Counted from the first letter of the stretch, positions 12,036-21,803 are shown. The stretch: 52,601 nucleotides of DNA from Acidipropionibacterium jensenii DSM 20535 (GCF_000425285.1 NZ_AUDD01000019.1:1-52601), one strand, 5' to 3'. Program-made: numbers and translations. The notes: generated by a model from the letters alone, not told the origin.

Positions 12036-13043
12036 TCACCCGGTGATGGGTCGGATCCCGACCCGTCGCACCGCCGGGTACAGGGCCGAGGTGACCGGCA
12101 GACCGGCCAGCCGGCCGGCACCGTCCAGGGCGGTCCCGGGGTGCTCGACGATCCGCACCCCGGGAACGGTGCGGGTCAGGTGCTCGTCGAAGGCCTGGCG
12201 CACCACCTCGGAGCCGAAGACCTTGCCCACCCGGGCCACCGACGGGGTCCCGACCGCGCGGGTGACAGCTGGGGCCGGGGTCCGGGTTGCGCTCTGCTCG
12301 GTGAGCCCGACCACCCGCAGGGCGGCCAGCACCGAGTCCGCCAGGGTGTGCCCGGCGTCCCGGCAGATGCCGGCGGCCACCGGGTCCTCGGCGGCCAGCT
12401 CGGCGGTGATCCTGGCGTAGCGGGCCACCCGGCTCACCTTCCCGGGGTCGGCCTGGACCTGGAGGTAGAGGGTCGACAGGTCGGGGAACTCGCTGGTCAC
12501 CCGCTCGGTGAGGGCGGTCCGGGGGCCGCGTCCGTCGTAGGCCCTCAGGACCGCATCGATGGCGGCCCGGCCGATCCAGAACCCGGACCCGGCGTCTCCG
12601 AAGAGGTATCCCCATCCGTCCACCCGGGCGACCCGGTGCTCGCCGACGCCCAGGGTGACCACCCCGGTGCCCGAGGCCACCACCGCGCCCAGGCTGACGT
12701 CGCTGGCCCCGCCCTCGGCGTTCTGGGCCAGGGCTCCGAGGTAGCTCGTCACCGAGTCGTGGGCGAGGATCACCTCGCTCACCCGGTCGCTGTCGACCAG
12801 GCGGCCCACCTCGGCCGGCTCGGCGTCGTCGGACCATCCCGAGGAGCCCACCGCCACGGTGAGGTTCTCGGTGCCCTCCGGCAGGTCGCCTGCGGCCCGG
12901 CCGATGAGTTCGGCCAGCTGGGGTTCCAGCGCGCTCTGGGTGAACACCGGGCCGTACTCGGTCTCCGAGACCGTTCTCCCGGCACTCATCAGGCGCGCCC
13001 GCGAACCGCTCTGCCCGCAGTCGATGGCCAGTAGCTCACTCAT
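12036..13043 (-). CDS. BadF/BadG-family ATPase, probable N-acetylglucosamine kinase
   Basis: A 335-residue cytoplasmic kinase of the actin-like ATPase (ASKHA) superfamily. The N-terminal phosphate-1 motif LLAIDCGQSGSRARL and the internal VVASGTGVVTLGVGE and GWGYLFGDAGSGFWIG segments match the BadF/BadG/BcrA/BcrD family, which includes N-acetylglucosamine and N-acetylmuramic acid kinases. The sugar substrate is inferred, not shown. The gene is divergent from a beta-mannosidase, so a role in glycan salvage is likely. It stands alone between gyrB and the mannosidase and has its own hairpin terminator. Confidence 0.8.
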   Translation of the reverse strand: MSELLAIDCGQSGSRARLMSAGRTVSETEYGPVFTQSALEPQLAELIGRAAGDLPEGTENLTVAVGSSGWSDDAEPAEVGRLVDSDRVSEVILAHDSVTSYLGALAQNAEGGASDVSLGAVVASGTGVVTLGVGEHRVARVDGWGYLFGDAGSGFWIGRAAIDAVLRAYDGRGPRTALTERVTSEFPDLSTLYLQVQADPGKVSRVARYARITAELAAEDPVAAGICRDAGHTLADSVLAALRVVGLTEQSATRTPAPAVTRAVGTPSVARVGKVFGSEVVRQAFDEHLTRTVPGVRIVEHPGTALDGAGRLAGLPVTSALYPAVRRVGIRPITG

Positions 13044-13203
13044 CGTCGTTCACCTCTCCGTGTCCGATCCCGGCCCTCGTGTCGACGTCTCGTGTCGACG
13101 GCCGCATCCATTCTTCCGCCATCGCACGCCCGAGATGAGCATTCCTGGGATCTGGGAGCGGGATCTGCACGACTGGCGGTGCGGTGCGGCCATACTCGGT
13201 CCC
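13044..13203. promoter_or_regulatory. Divergent promoter region, kinase and beta-mannosidase
   Basis: This 160-bp gap contains a 12-bp direct repeat, CTCGTGTCGACG, at 13076-13087 and 13089-13100, one base apart. Such spacing could bind a regulator shared by the two sugar genes, but no regulator gene is adjacent. Confidence 0.45.
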
Positions 13204-15840
13204 ATGTCATCCGGCGATCTCCCTCATGTCACCGTTCTGGACAGCGGCTGGACCCTCAGCCATCTGGGCGGGGCTCCGGCCCCGTTCCCCATCGAGGAGA
13301 TCGACGCCCGGGTTCCCGGGTGCGTGCACACCGACCTGCTCGAGGCCGGGCTCATCGCCGATCCCTTCCACGGCACCAATGAGCACCTCACCGACTGGAT
13401 CGGGCTGTCCGATGTCCGCTACCGGTGCCGCTTCGCGACCCCTGCGGGAACCCCTCCTCGGACGCCGTCCGAACCATTCGAGCCGACCTCCGAGTCATCC
13501 GAGGCGTACGAGACGGCCGGGCCCTCCGAACGTGTCACGCTGCGGTTCGAGGGGGTCGACACGGTGGCCGACATCGTCCTCAACGGCACCCTGCTGGGCC
13601 GGGTCGCCGACATGCACCGCAGCTACGACTTCGACGTCACCGACCTGCTGCGTCCCGGCCTCCCGCAGGACGCCGGTGGCAGCCCTGCCGAGACCGGGGC
13701 CCCTGACTGCAATGTGCTGGACGTCGTCATCCATGCCCCGGTGACCGCGGCCCGGGAGGCGGCCCGGCGGATCGGCGACCGGCCCCAGACCGGTAACGCC
13801 CATCCCTTCAACGCGATCCGCAAGATGGCCTGCAACTTCGGCTGGGACTGGGGTCCCGACCTGGCCACCTCCGGGCTGTTCCGGCCGGTGCAGTTGATCC
13901 GCTGGCGCACCGCACGGCTGCGGGACCCGCTCAGCGTGGTGGCGGCTGTGGCACCCGGGGCCGGCGGTCAGGTCGGGACCGTCCGCGTCCAGCCGTTCGT
14001 CGACCTCGACCCGGCAGCCACCCTGGCAACGGCCGACCTGACTGTCGACGTCTGCCTCACCGACCCCCAGGGCCGGACCCTCGCCACCGCCCGCCACCGG
14101 CTGACCGGGGCCGACGACGTCACCCTCCAGGCCCCAGACCCCCGGCTGTGGTGGCCGGTCGGGGAGGGTGACCAGCCGCTCTACCGGGTCGACGTCTCCC
14201 TCATCTCTCCGGACGGCAGGGTGCTCGACCGGCGCAGCCGCCGGGTCGGCTTCCGCAGCGTCGAACTGATCACCCGGCCCGACGAGCACGGCACCAGCTT
14301 CACCGTCCGCGTCAACGGCCGCGACCTGTTCCTGCGCGGGGCCAACTGGATCCCCGACGACGTCTTCGTCTCCCGGATCGGCCACCAGAACTACCGGCGC
14401 GGCATCGCCGACGCCCTGGACGCCCACATGAACGTGCTGCGCATCTGGGGAGGCGGGCTGTTCGCCGACGAGTGGATGCTCGAGCGCTGCGACGAGGTCG
14501 GCCTGATGATCTGGCAGGACTTCCCGTTCGCCTGCGCCGCCTACGCCGAGGAGCCCGAGCTGTCCCGCCAGGTCGAGGCCGAGGCGGTCGAGAACGTCAT
14601 CCGGATGTCCGTCCACCCCAGCCTCATCCTGTGGAACGGGTCCAACGAGACCATCGAGGGGTACGTCCACTGGGGCTGGCAGGACCATCTGGCCCCCGAC
14701 CAGAGCTGGGGGCTGGACTACTACACGCGGCTGCTGCCCGAGATCGTGGCCCACTGGGACGGCACCCGTCCCTACACCCCGACCTCTCCCTTCAACCCGG
14801 TCGACCTGATGGACCCGCGGAATCCCGATCATGGATCGGTGCACTCCTGGCAGGTGTGGAACCAGCTGGATCAGACCCACTACCGCGACTCCGTGCCGCG
14901 GTTCTGCGCCGAGTTCGGCTTCCAGGGGCCGGCCGAGCGGGCCACCCTCGCCGAGTACCTGGACGACGACCCGCTCACTGCCAGCAGTCCGGGGATGGTC
15001 CTCCACGAGAAGGCCGCCGACGGGCTGCGGAAACTCGAGGACGGCTACGCCCCTCATCTGCCCCGACCGGTCGACTTCGAGGACTGGCACTTCACCACCT
15101 CGCTCAACCAGGCCCGGGCGATCGAGTGCGGGATCTCCTGGTTCCGATCATGGTGGCCGCGCTGCGCCGGATCGATCATCTGGCAGCTCAACGACTGCTG
15201 GCCGGTGAGCTCGTGGGCGGCGGTCGACTCCCGAGGACGCCGCAAACTGCTCTGGTACGCGCTGCGCGACCTCTACGACGACCACTTCCTCACCATCCAG
15301 CCGCGCACGACTGACGGCCTGGGCGGTGTGCCCACGGTGGTCGCCAGCAATCTGGCCGGATCTGCCTGGGAGCAGACGCTCAGCGTCCAACGGTGCGATC
15401 TGGGCGGGCGGGTGCTGGACTCACTGACCACCCCGGTGGTGGTCGGACCGCGCGACAATCTGACGATCGCCCTGCCTCAGAGCCTCATCACCCCCGCCGA
15501 CCCGAGCCGCGAGCTGATCGTCGCGCAGCTGGGCGACCGGCGAGCCCTGTGGTGGTTCGTCAGGGACATCGATCTGGCCCTGGAACCCGCAGATCTGGAC
15601 ATCATCCCTGGTGAGGCCATGATCACCGTGACGGCGCACAACCTCGTCAAGGATCTGTGCCTGCTGTGCGGTCCGGGCGACCCGGTGCTCACCTCCGGGC
15701 GACGACGTCTCACCCTGCTGCCCGGGCAGACCGCGGTCCTGCACCTCGATTCGGCGCGACCGGGTGATTCGACACGGCCGGCAGGGCCGCGGCTGCGCAG
15801 CGTCAACGACCTGTTGGAGGCCGCCCGCCGCAGGCGCTGA
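13204..15840 (+). CDS. Glycoside hydrolase family 2 beta-mannosidase
   Basis: An exo-acting enzyme that releases beta-linked mannose from mannan or glycan ends. The 878-residue protein has the GH2 jelly-roll N-terminal domain (about 1-185), immunoglobulin-like domains and a TIM barrel. The acid/base is Glu482 in LWNGSNETI and the nucleophile is Glu570 in FCAEFGFQG. The motif NFGWDWGPDL (about residue 212) is typical of beta-mannosidases. No signal peptide is seen, so the enzyme is probably cytoplasmic. I chose ATG 13204 because homologues begin near VLDSGWTL; an alternative ATG lies at 13135. Its product would feed manA, the convergent neighbour. Confidence 0.88.
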   Translation: MSSGDLPHVTVLDSGWTLSHLGGAPAPFPIEEIDARVPGCVHTDLLEAGLIADPFHGTNEHLTDWIGLSDVRYRCRFATPAGTPPRTPSEPFEPTSESSEAYETAGPSERVTLRFEGVDTVADIVLNGTLLGRVADMHRSYDFDVTDLLRPGLPQDAGGSPAETGAPDCNVLDVVIHAPVTAAREAARRIGDRPQTGNAHPFNAIRKMACNFGWDWGPDLATSGLFRPVQLIRWRTARLRDPLSVVAAVAPGAGGQVGTVRVQPFVDLDPAATLATADLTVDVCLTDPQGRTLATARHRLTGADDVTLQAPDPRLWWPVGEGDQPLYRVDVSLISPDGRVLDRRSRRVGFRSVELITRPDEHGTSFTVRVNGRDLFLRGANWIPDDVFVSRIGHQNYRRGIADALDAHMNVLRIWGGGLFADEWMLERCDEVGLMIWQDFPFACAAYAEEPELSRQVEAEAVENVIRMSVHPSLILWNGSNETIEGYVHWGWQDHLAPDQSWGLDYYTRLLPEIVAHWDGTRPYTPTSPFNPVDLMDPRNPDHGSVHSWQVWNQLDQTHYRDSVPRFCAEFGFQGPAERATLAEYLDDDPLTASSPGMVLHEKAADGLRKLEDGYAPHLPRPVDFEDWHFTTSLNQARAIECGISWFRSWWPRCAGSIIWQLNDCWPVSSWAAVDSRGRRKLLWYALRDLYDDHFLTIQPRTTDGLGGVPTVVASNLAGSAWEQTLSVQRCDLGGRVLDSLTTPVVVGPRDNLTIALPQSLITPADPSRELIVAQLGDRRALWWFVRDIDLALEPADLDIIPGEAMITVTAHNLVKDLCLLCGPGDPVLTSGRRRLTLLPGQTAVLHLDSARPGDSTRPAGPRLRSVNDLLEAARRRR

Positions 15841-15892
15841 AGCAGCGTTCCCGTGCCTCCCCGGTGCCTGCCGGGTGCGTCGCCACAGTGTT

Positions 15893-15928
15893 GAGTCGGT
15901 CGAGTCGGCTGAGTCGGTTGACTCGGCG
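15893..15928. repeat. Four-copy 9-bp tandem repeat between convergent genes
   Basis: GAGTCGGTC, GAGTCGGCT, GAGTCGGTT and GACTCGGCG follow one another, and a GCGACTC after them can pair back with a unit. The array lies between the mannosidase and manA stops and may serve as a weak bidirectional terminator. Confidence 0.6.
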
Positions 15929-15933
15929 GCGAC

Positions 15934-17145
15934 TCAGATGCCGGGGCCGGCGAGGAAGGCCAGCGTGTCGGGGGCCGCGCAGATGGCGACCTTCTCCCCG
16001 GCGGCCAGCCACGCCGATCCGCCCGCGGTCACGGTGAGGCTCTGGTTCCCGGCGCTGCAGTCCAGGGATCCCTCGATGACCAGCAGGATCCGGCCCCGTT
16101 CGGTGTCGGGCAGCTCCACCGGTTCGGACGGGGTGAGCCGCCACAGCCGGAACTCGGGGTAGGGGGTCTGGTACAGGGCGATGCCCGGGGCGCACGGCTG
16201 CGCCAGGGAGGGCACCACCGGATGCGGTTCCAGATCGGCGATCGTGAGCAGGGCGTCGATGTCGACGTGCTTGGCCGTCAGGCCGCCGCGCATCACATTG
16301 TCGGAGTTCGCCATGATCTCGATGCCGGTGCCCTGGAGGTAGGCGTGAATGGTGCCGGCCGGCTGGTGGATCTGCTCGCCCGGGCTGAGCCGGACACGGT
16401 TCATCAGCAGGGCGGCCAGGATGGACGGATCCCCCGGGTGGTCTGTGGCCAGGTCGACGGCGGTCCTGGCGAACTCCCCGGCGGGCCCGACGCCGTCTGC
16501 CCGGTAGCTGCGGGCGGCGTCGAGGAGCTGTGTGAGAGCGGCCCGGACCCGGTCCGATCCGGTGAGGCAGTCGCGGATCACGGCGGCCAGGCCGGTGGCC
16601 GGGTCGGACTGCCTCAGCGGCTCCAGGACCTGGTCGACCAGTGGCATCGGACCGAGGGCCGCCACCAGGGCCAGCGACTCGGCGGGGTCGCGGAATCCCG
16701 AGAGGGCGTCGAAGTCGGTGAGGGCGACGATCATCTCCGGCTTGGGCCAGTCGTCGCGGAACAGTCTCTCGGGGACGTCCAGGGGGATCCCGGCGGCATT
16801 CTCGGCGGCGAAACCGGCCTGGGCCTGGGCCCGGGAGGGGTGGGCCTGAAGGCTCAACGAGTGGGCTGCCGACAGGATCTTGACCAGGTAGGGGAGTCGC
16901 TCGCCGAAGGTGGCGCGCGAGACGTCACCGATCTCCTCGCCGTGCCGGGCCAGGTACTCGTCCAGGACGTCCCCCGAGCCGACCTCACCGGACTGCGGGT
17001 CGTCCAGGGCCGAGGGGGCCGAGGCGTGTGCGCCGAGCCAGTACTCCGCCCACGGGGCGCCGTCGGGGGGAGTGCCGAGGATCCGTGGAATGTCGTCGGT
17101 CGAACCCCACGCATAGTGCTGGACCCGTCCGGTCAGCGACCGCAT
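15934..17145 (-). CDS. manA: Mannose-6-phosphate isomerase, class I
   Basis: This cytoplasmic zinc enzyme interconverts mannose-6-phosphate and fructose-6-phosphate. The 403-residue protein starts MRSLTGRVQHYAWGS. It includes the zinc-site motif LSLQAHPSRAQA (Gln and His ligands), the segment PGEQIHQPAGTIHAYLQGTGIEIMANSDNVMRGG shortened here to its key residues Glu, His and the SDNV-RGG signature, and a C-terminal cupin. The ATG at 17145 has an AAGGAGG ribosome site; the frame runs further upstream without one. It lies 106 bp downstream of dciA and converges on the mannosidase gene, giving a small mannose-use island inside the replication cluster. Confidence 0.93.
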   Translation of the reverse strand: MRSLTGRVQHYAWGSTDDIPRILGTPPDGAPWAEYWLGAHASAPSALDDPQSGEVGSGDVLDEYLARHGEEIGDVSRATFGERLPYLVKILSAAHSLSLQAHPSRAQAQAGFAAENAAGIPLDVPERLFRDDWPKPEMIVALTDFDALSGFRDPAESLALVAALGPMPLVDQVLEPLRQSDPATGLAAVIRDCLTGSDRVRAALTQLLDAARSYRADGVGPAGEFARTAVDLATDHPGDPSILAALLMNRVRLSPGEQIHQPAGTIHAYLQGTGIEIMANSDNVMRGGLTAKHVDIDALLTIADLEPHPVVPSLAQPCAPGIALYQTPYPEFRLWRLTPSEPVELPDTERGRILLVIEGSLDCSAGNQSLTVTAGGSAWLAAGEKVAICAAPDTLAFLAGPGI

Positions 17146-17251
17146 TCCACCCCTCCTTGTCGACCGGTCCGTCCCGGTCCCAGACAGAGTCAACCACGAG
17201 TGCGCACCGGCTACACAGAAACGGCGATCTCACCGGTCGGGTCGGGGGCCG

Positions 17252-17950
17252 TCAGCCGTAGGTGTCGCGGGGACCCCGACCGGGCACGCTGCGGATCCCG
17301 TGCTTCCAGCTGGGTGCGGCGGGTCCCTCCACGACCACCCGGGTGACCGTTCCCTCCCCCAGCTGATGGTTGAGCTCGGCAACCAGATTCGCAGCGATCG
17401 ATCGCAGCGAGGTGGCCCACACCGTCGACTCCGCCTGGACTGTGAGCACGCTGTCCCGGTAGCCGATCGGATGGGAGTGATGGGCGTTGACCGGCCCCAC
17501 GAGATCGCTCCAGCGTTCCAGAACGACCCTCAGGCTGATCTGCCGGGACCATCCGCGGTCGGCGATGAGACGATCCATCGCCGTCCCGAGGGAGACCGGG
17601 TCGCGACCGTCGGGTCCCGATCCCGACCAGGGGGAGGAGCGACGACGACGCCGCTTGCGGGTGCGTCGGATGCCCATCGGCGGGGGCAGGATGACGTCGT
17701 GGTCGGCCCCTGACCGGGGGGTTCCGGCCGGATCGCCCCTGGCCGACAGGGCGATGATCCGAGCCAGGTCGACACCCTCGTCGTCGTGGTCGGCCAGGGC
17801 CTCCAGGTCGAACTCGTCGGGAGCCTGGTCGGGGTCTCCGGTGCTATCGGGGCCCCCGGACCGGTGCTCGCTGTGACTCTCGACGCGGCCCCCGCTGTGA
17901 CGAGGTGCGCTGGTGGACTGTGGATCCTCGGGCGTGGTCGGGTCAGTCAT
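17252..17950 (-). CDS. dciA: DciA-type helicase-loader family protein (DUF721)
   Basis: A 232-residue protein of the DciA family, which in bacteria without DnaC/DnaI loads or activates the replicative helicase DnaB. The first half is acidic and disordered, followed by a basic [12 protein letters not shown] stretch (about 95-105). The DUF721 domain is C-terminal (about 120-215; [20 protein letters not shown]). The ATG at 17950 has a GGAGGAGG site and overlaps the recF stop by 8 bp, so the two are coupled. Position after recF is the standard actinobacterial arrangement. Confidence 0.88.
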   Translation of the reverse strand: MTDPTTPEDPQSTSAPRHSGGRVESHSEHRSGGPDSTGDPDQAPDEFDLEALADHDDEGVDLARIIALSARGDPAGTPRSGADHDVILPPPMGIRRTRKRRRRRSSPWSGSGPDGRDPVSLGTAMDRLIADRGWSRQISLRVVLERWSDLVGPVNAHHSHPIGYRDSVLTVQAESTVWATSLRSIAANLVAELNHQLGEGTVTRVVVEGPAAPSWKHGIRSVPGRGPRDTYG

Positions 17951-19268
17951 CCTGCCTCCTCCCGTCATCGTCGCTGTGCTGTCCATCCGGGTCGAGCTCG
18001 GCACCACTGGTGGTCGTGCTGCTGGGCTCGCTGCTGCTGGACTGGTCGCTGTGGGTCCCATTGTCGTCGGACCCACTGACAGTCTGGGACATCTGCTGGT
18101 CGGCGGGGTGCACCTCTCCTCCCCCGACGTGGAACCGCGCCCCGGCCAGCTGGGCCGGCACGTCCTGGGCGACCGCCGCGGTCACCAGAACCTGGTCGGC
18201 GTCAATGACGGCGGCGGCCAGCCGGTCGCGACGGGTGGCGTCGAGCTCGGAGAAGACGTCGTCGAGCACCAGCACCGGCTCGATGCCGTCGGCGCGCAGC
18301 AGCTGGAAGGAGGCCAGGCGCAGCGCCAGGGCGAGGGACCAGGACTCGCCGTGGGAGGCGTACCCCTTGGCGGGCAGGTCGCCGATGGACAGGATGACGT
18401 CGTCGCGGTGGGGTCCGACCAGGGTGACCCCGCGCACCAACTCGTCCGGACGGCGTCTTGCCAGGGCGTCGAGGAACTCCTCGACCAGCAGGGTGCGGTC
18501 GACCGGAGCACCGGGGTCCTGCCCGGCGACCGGGGGCTGCCACAGCCGGGAGAGGTCGAGGCTGGCCCGGTAGTCGGCGCTGGCCAGGTCGTTGACCGGC
18601 GCGATCTCGCGGTAGGCGGCCGAGGCCAGCGGCATCACCGCGGTGAGGGTGTCCAGCCTGGCCGACAGCAGTTCGGCGCCGATGGTGGCCAGCTGGTCGT
18701 CCCAGATGTCGAGGGTGGCGCCGATCTCGGACCCGGCGGAGGCGCCTCGTCCCGACACCGACTTCAGCAGCGCGTTGCGCTGGCGCAGCACCCGCTCGTA
18801 GTCGGCCTTCACCCCGGCCATCCGGGGCCAGCGGGTGATCACCAGGCTGTCCAGGAACTCGCGGCGGTCCGAGGGGTCCCCGCGCACGATGGCCAGGTCG
18901 CTGGGGGAGAAGACCACCGTCCTCAGTACCCCGAGCAGGTCACGGGTGCGGGGCAGGTTCGCCCGGTTGATGCGGGCCCGGTTGGCCCGGTGGGCGTTGA
19001 TCTCGATCTCCAGCAGCAGGGACCGGTCGTCGCCGTGACCGGCCCTCACCCGGCCGCGCACCACCGCCTGGTCGCAGCCCATCCGGACCAGCGGCAGATC
19101 CTGGCGGACCCGGTGGGAGGAGAGCCGGGAGAGATACTCCACGGCCTCGACGAGGTTGGTCTTGCCCTGGCCGTTGGAGCCGACGAAGGTCGTGACGCCG
19201 GGTGCCATGGGCACGTCGGCGCGGACATAGGACCGGAAGTCGGTGAGGGACAGATGCTCGACAAACAT
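17943..19268 (-). CDS. recF: DNA replication and repair protein RecF
   Basis: An SMC-like ATPase that helps load RecA at gaps. The N-terminus [14 protein letters not shown] precedes the Walker A motif GSNGQGKTN (about residues 30-38). The C-terminal Walker B region is [12 protein letters not shown]. The 441-residue protein is longer than the usual 360-400 because of a Ser/Asp/Gly-rich tail of about 60 residues that looks disordered. The tail ends inside the dciA start. dnaN lies upstream but is separated by the DUF6226-like gene. Confidence 0.94.
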   Translation of the reverse strand: MFVEHLSLTDFRSYVRADVPMAPGVTTFVGSNGQGKTNLVEAVEYLSRLSSHRVRQDLPLVRMGCDQAVVRGRVRAGHGDDRSLLLEIEINAHRANRARINRANLPRTRDLLGVLRTVVFSPSDLAIVRGDPSDRREFLDSLVITRWPRMAGVKADYERVLRQRNALLKSVSGRGASAGSEIGATLDIWDDQLATIGAELLSARLDTLTAVMPLASAAYREIAPVNDLASADYRASLDLSRLWQPPVAGQDPGAPVDRTLLVEEFLDALARRRPDELVRGVTLVGPHRDDVILSIGDLPAKGYASHGESWSLALALRLASFQLLRADGIEPVLVLDDVFSELDATRRDRLAAAVIDADQVLVTAAVAQDVPAQLAGARFHVGGGEVHPADQQMSQTVSGSDDNGTHSDQSSSSEPSSTTTSGAELDPDGQHSDDDGRRQDD

Positions 19269-19404
19269 CGGGACGATCCTAGAAGACGACGATCCCGGTG
19301 AGCCACGGGAGACCGACGGCCCGGGTGGTCGTGGCCCATGATCACCGGGTGCCGGACCGGCAGGCCCGGGTCCGTGAGAGGTCGGGACCGGGTGGTCTGA
19401 CTGG

Positions 19405-20100
19405 TCAGGCCCGGGACAGCCAGGACCTGCCGCAGTGGACGATCGATCCGACCGGCAGATGAGGGTCGTCCCCGGAGCGCACCGCGTCGACGATCTCGGC
19501 AGGCTCGGCGGGACCGTCCCCCTGGAGGCTCCAGTCCTCCTCGGTGGCCACGATGAGGAAGCGCGGCACCGGGCGGTCCGAGTCGTCGCGACTCACCGGT
19601 CCGATGACGACCACCAGGCTTCCGGTGACCGTGGCGACGAGCAGCGCGTCGAGCTCTGCCAGCAGGGCGTCCGAGCCCGTGTCGCAGGCGTCGCAGGCGC
19701 ACCCGGGAAGGAGTCCGAAGTCGACCGGGTCGTCGGCGATGCCCAGTGCGACGCAGGTGATGCCGCCGTCCTCCAGGACGGTGGTGCGCAGCGGGAGAGT
19801 GCCCTCCCGCGCACTTGTCCACAGGCTGGTGGTGGCTGTGGACAACTTCTCCTCCGGCGGGAGATCTCCCGCCGATGGTGTGTCCCCGGGCTCCGCGACG
19901 TCGACTCCCCAGGCCTCAGCGAGACACCTCCGCCACGCCTCCAGGCGCAGCCTCAGAGCTCGGAAACGGCCGGGATCTGTGACCCGTCCGTACTCCTCCT
20001 CCATGACTCGGCGACCCTCGTGCGGATCGGGCCAGGAAGGAGCGTCGAGCCGGCTGAATTCGGCATCGACGGAGGCCATGGCCTCGTCGATGATGCTCAT
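19405..20100 (-). CDS. DUF6226-like protein of unknown function
   Basis: A 231-residue soluble protein wedged between dnaN and recF. Visible features are the N-terminal helix-rich segment [15 protein letters not shown], the segment [20 protein letters not shown] (about 35-55), and a cysteine cluster, [12 protein letters not shown] (about 137-148). The cysteine cluster and the VTDPxRF start resemble actinobacterial DUF6226 proteins; this placement is from memory of the family and not tested. The ATG at 20100 is chosen over an upstream frame lacking support. Two perfect DnaA boxes in inverted order lie within the coding sequence (19815-19845). Confidence 0.65.
   Translation of the reverse strand: MSIIDEAMASVDAEFSRLDAPSWPDPHEGRRVMEEEYGRVTDPGRFRALRLRLEAWRRCLAEAWGVDVAEPGDTPSAGDLPPEEKLSTATTSLWTSAREGTLPLRTTVLEDGGITCVALGIADDPVDFGLLPGCACDACDTGSDALLAELDALLVATVTGSLVVVIGPVSRDDSDRPVPRFLIVATEEDWSLQGDGPAEPAEIVDAVRSGDDPHLPVGSIVHCGRSWLSRA
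19815..19845. promoter_or_regulatory. Inverted pair of DnaA boxes inside the DUF6226-like gene
   Basis: TTGTCCACA at 19815-19823 and TGTGGACAA at 19837-19845 are both perfect matches to the actinobacterial DnaA box and face each other with a 13-bp spacer. They lie about 5.7 kb from oriC. Confidence 0.65.
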
Positions 20101-20233
20101 GTCCGAAGTCTGGCATGGGGTCCGGGGGCCACTGTCGTCACCCCGTCTCAACAGCTCCGGTCCCCCAGTGGTAAAAGACCCGGCGCCCCACCACCTGAAC
20201 CACCCACTACCCAGCCCGCCTTCTAACCCACCT

Positions 20234-20290
20234 CACGCGTCCACCCCCACCCCACGCGTCCACCCCCACCCCACGCGTCCACCCCCACCC
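20234..20290. repeat. Three-copy 19-bp tandem repeat
   Basis: CACGCGTCCACCCCCACCC is repeated exactly three times (20234-20252, 20253-20271, 20272-20290) and runs directly into the 72-bp palindrome. Confidence 0.9.
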
Positions 20291-20361
20291 CACGATGCTC
20301 GCGAAGTTCGACGATGCTCGCGCTATAGCGCGAGCATCGTCGAACTTCGCGAGCATCGTGG
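20290..20361. repeat. 72-bp perfect palindrome
   Basis: The two 36-bp arms are exact reverse complements with no spacer; the centre is CTATAG at 20323-20328. Within each arm ACGATGCTCGCG occurs twice, separated by AAGTTCG. It can form a cruciform in DNA or a very stable hairpin in RNA. Confidence 0.95.
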
Positions 20362-20451
20362 ACATTTCCGGGCCGGGACACTGCCGGGCCGGGACATGTC
20401 GAACCCCGGCATTTCAGACCTGGGCACTCCAGACGACCCCGGACATGGCGA

Positions 20452-20479
20452 CGGACCCCCGGTTGTGACCGGGGGTCCG
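20452..20479 (-). terminator. dnaN terminator
   Basis: An 11-bp perfect stem (20452-20462 with 20469-20479) with a 6-nt loop, about 30 bp beyond the dnaN stop. Confidence 0.8.
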
Positions 20480-20508
20480 CACACGACGGGGGGACTGAGT
20501 CCCTCAGG

Positions 20509-21669
20509 TCAGTTGGGCAGCCTCATGAGCATGATCACGTGGCGGTAGTCGACCTCCGGCTCCCCCTCCAGGGAGTCCAGGCCCATCACCAGACAGGGCT
20601 TGCCCGGGGCGGTGAAGGAGAAGTCGACGAAGGGGGTGTCCAGAGCCCCCAGCGCATCGGTGAGATAGTGCGGGTTGAACCCGGCGGCCAGGATCGACGG
20701 ATCCCCGTCGACATGGTCGGTGACCAAGGCCTGGATGGCCTCGGAGGCCTGGGCCTGGTCGCCGGTGGCCGCCGACAGGGCGATGTCGTCCTCGTTGATC
20801 TCCATCCGCAGCGAGGTGTTGCGCTCGGCGACCAGGGAGACGCGACGCACCGCAGCCATCAGCTCGTCGGTGCGCACCCGCACCGACCGGGTGGCCTTGA
20901 TGTCCATCAGGTGCCGGACCTTCGGGAACTCGCCGTCCAGCAGTCGGGTGGTCATCCGGCGGCTGCCCGCGGTGCCATGACCCTCGAAGCCGACCAGCCC
21001 GTCGCCGGTGGCTCCCGAGGACAGGTTCACCGTCACGCTGTCGCCGGCTGTCATCGACCGGGCGGTCTCGTTGAGCACCTTGGCCGGGACCAGGGCGGTG
21101 GCCTCCAGATCGGTGGCGGCGGGCTGCCAGGTGATCTCCTTGAGGGCCATCCGGTACCGGTCGGTCGCCAGCAGGGACAGGGTGTCGCCGTCGATCTCGA
21201 CGCGCACCCCGGTGAAGACGGGCAGCAGTTCGTCGCGTCCGGCGGCCACCACGACCTGGGCGACGGCCTTGGCGAAGACGTCGGCGGCCACCGTTCCGGT
21301 GGTTCCCGGCATCTCGGGCAGGGCCGGGTACTCCTCGACAGGCAGCCCCTGGAGGGTGAACCGGGCGGACCCGCAGACCAGCTCCATCCGGGAGGCGTCG
21401 GCGGTGATCTCGACCGGCTTGTCGGGGAGGGACTTGGCGATGTCGGCGAGCAGCTTGCCGGAGACCAGCGCCTGACCCGGCTCGTCGACCTGGGCGGTGA
21501 GGGTGATATGACCGGTGGTCTCGTTGTCGGAACCCGACATCGTCACGGTGTCGCCCTCGGCGCGCACCATCAGTCCGGCCAGGATCGGCACGGCCGGCCG
21601 GTTCGGCAGGGTACGGGCAACCCAGGAGACTGCATCGGCCATGACGTCGCGTTCCAGCCGGATCTTCAC
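20509..21669 (-). CDS. dnaN: DNA polymerase III beta subunit (sliding clamp)
   Basis: The ring-shaped processivity clamp that tethers DNA polymerase III and other partners to DNA. The 386-residue protein begins MKIRLERDVMADAVSWVARTLP and has the three-domain repeat of the family, including RPAVPILAGLMV (domain 1) and LLATDRYRMAL (domain 2). The C-terminus YRHVIMLMRLPN matches the conserved MPMRL-type end. The GTG at 21669 has an AGAGG site; the frame is open for kilobases upstream by chance of high GC. dnaN usually follows dnaA directly, but here a two-gene ABC system lies between. Confidence 0.96.
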   Translation of the reverse strand: MKIRLERDVMADAVSWVARTLPNRPAVPILAGLMVRAEGDTVTMSGSDNETTGHITLTAQVDEPGQALVSGKLLADIAKSLPDKPVEITADASRMELVCGSARFTLQGLPVEEYPALPEMPGTTGTVAADVFAKAVAQVVVAAGRDELLPVFTGVRVEIDGDTLSLLATDRYRMALKEITWQPAATDLEATALVPAKVLNETARSMTAGDSVTVNLSSGATGDGLVGFEGHGTAGSRRMTTRLLDGEFPKVRHLMDIKATRSVRVRTDELMAAVRRVSLVAERNTSLRMEINEDDIALSAATGDQAQASEAIQALVTDHVDGDPSILAAGFNPHYLTDALGALDTPFVDFSFTAPGKPCLVMGLDSLEGEPEVDYRHVIMLMRLPN

Positions 21670-21803
21670 GTGGATCGCCTCTTCTGGTTGTGGAACAAGT
21701 TCATCTCGCAGCACACGACTGCGCGCGCATCGATCATATCCAGCCCACCACCCCTCACGCGCCGACAGCAGCCGCGACCTGGAAGGCCCGGTTGAAGGTT
21801 GAG

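Larger units (their letters stand above)
20101..20508. other. Gene-free region downstream of dnaN with repeats and palindrome
   Basis: This 408-bp gap holds three 19-bp tandem repeats, a 72-bp perfect palindrome, a repeated CGGGCCGGGACA (near 20369 and 20386) and the dnaN terminator. No open frame in it looks coding. Confidence 0.75.

Noticed and set aside
20234-20290. CRISPR-like array
   Set aside because: Units are contiguous with no spacers, as in the array at 21804-21958; no cas genes are present.
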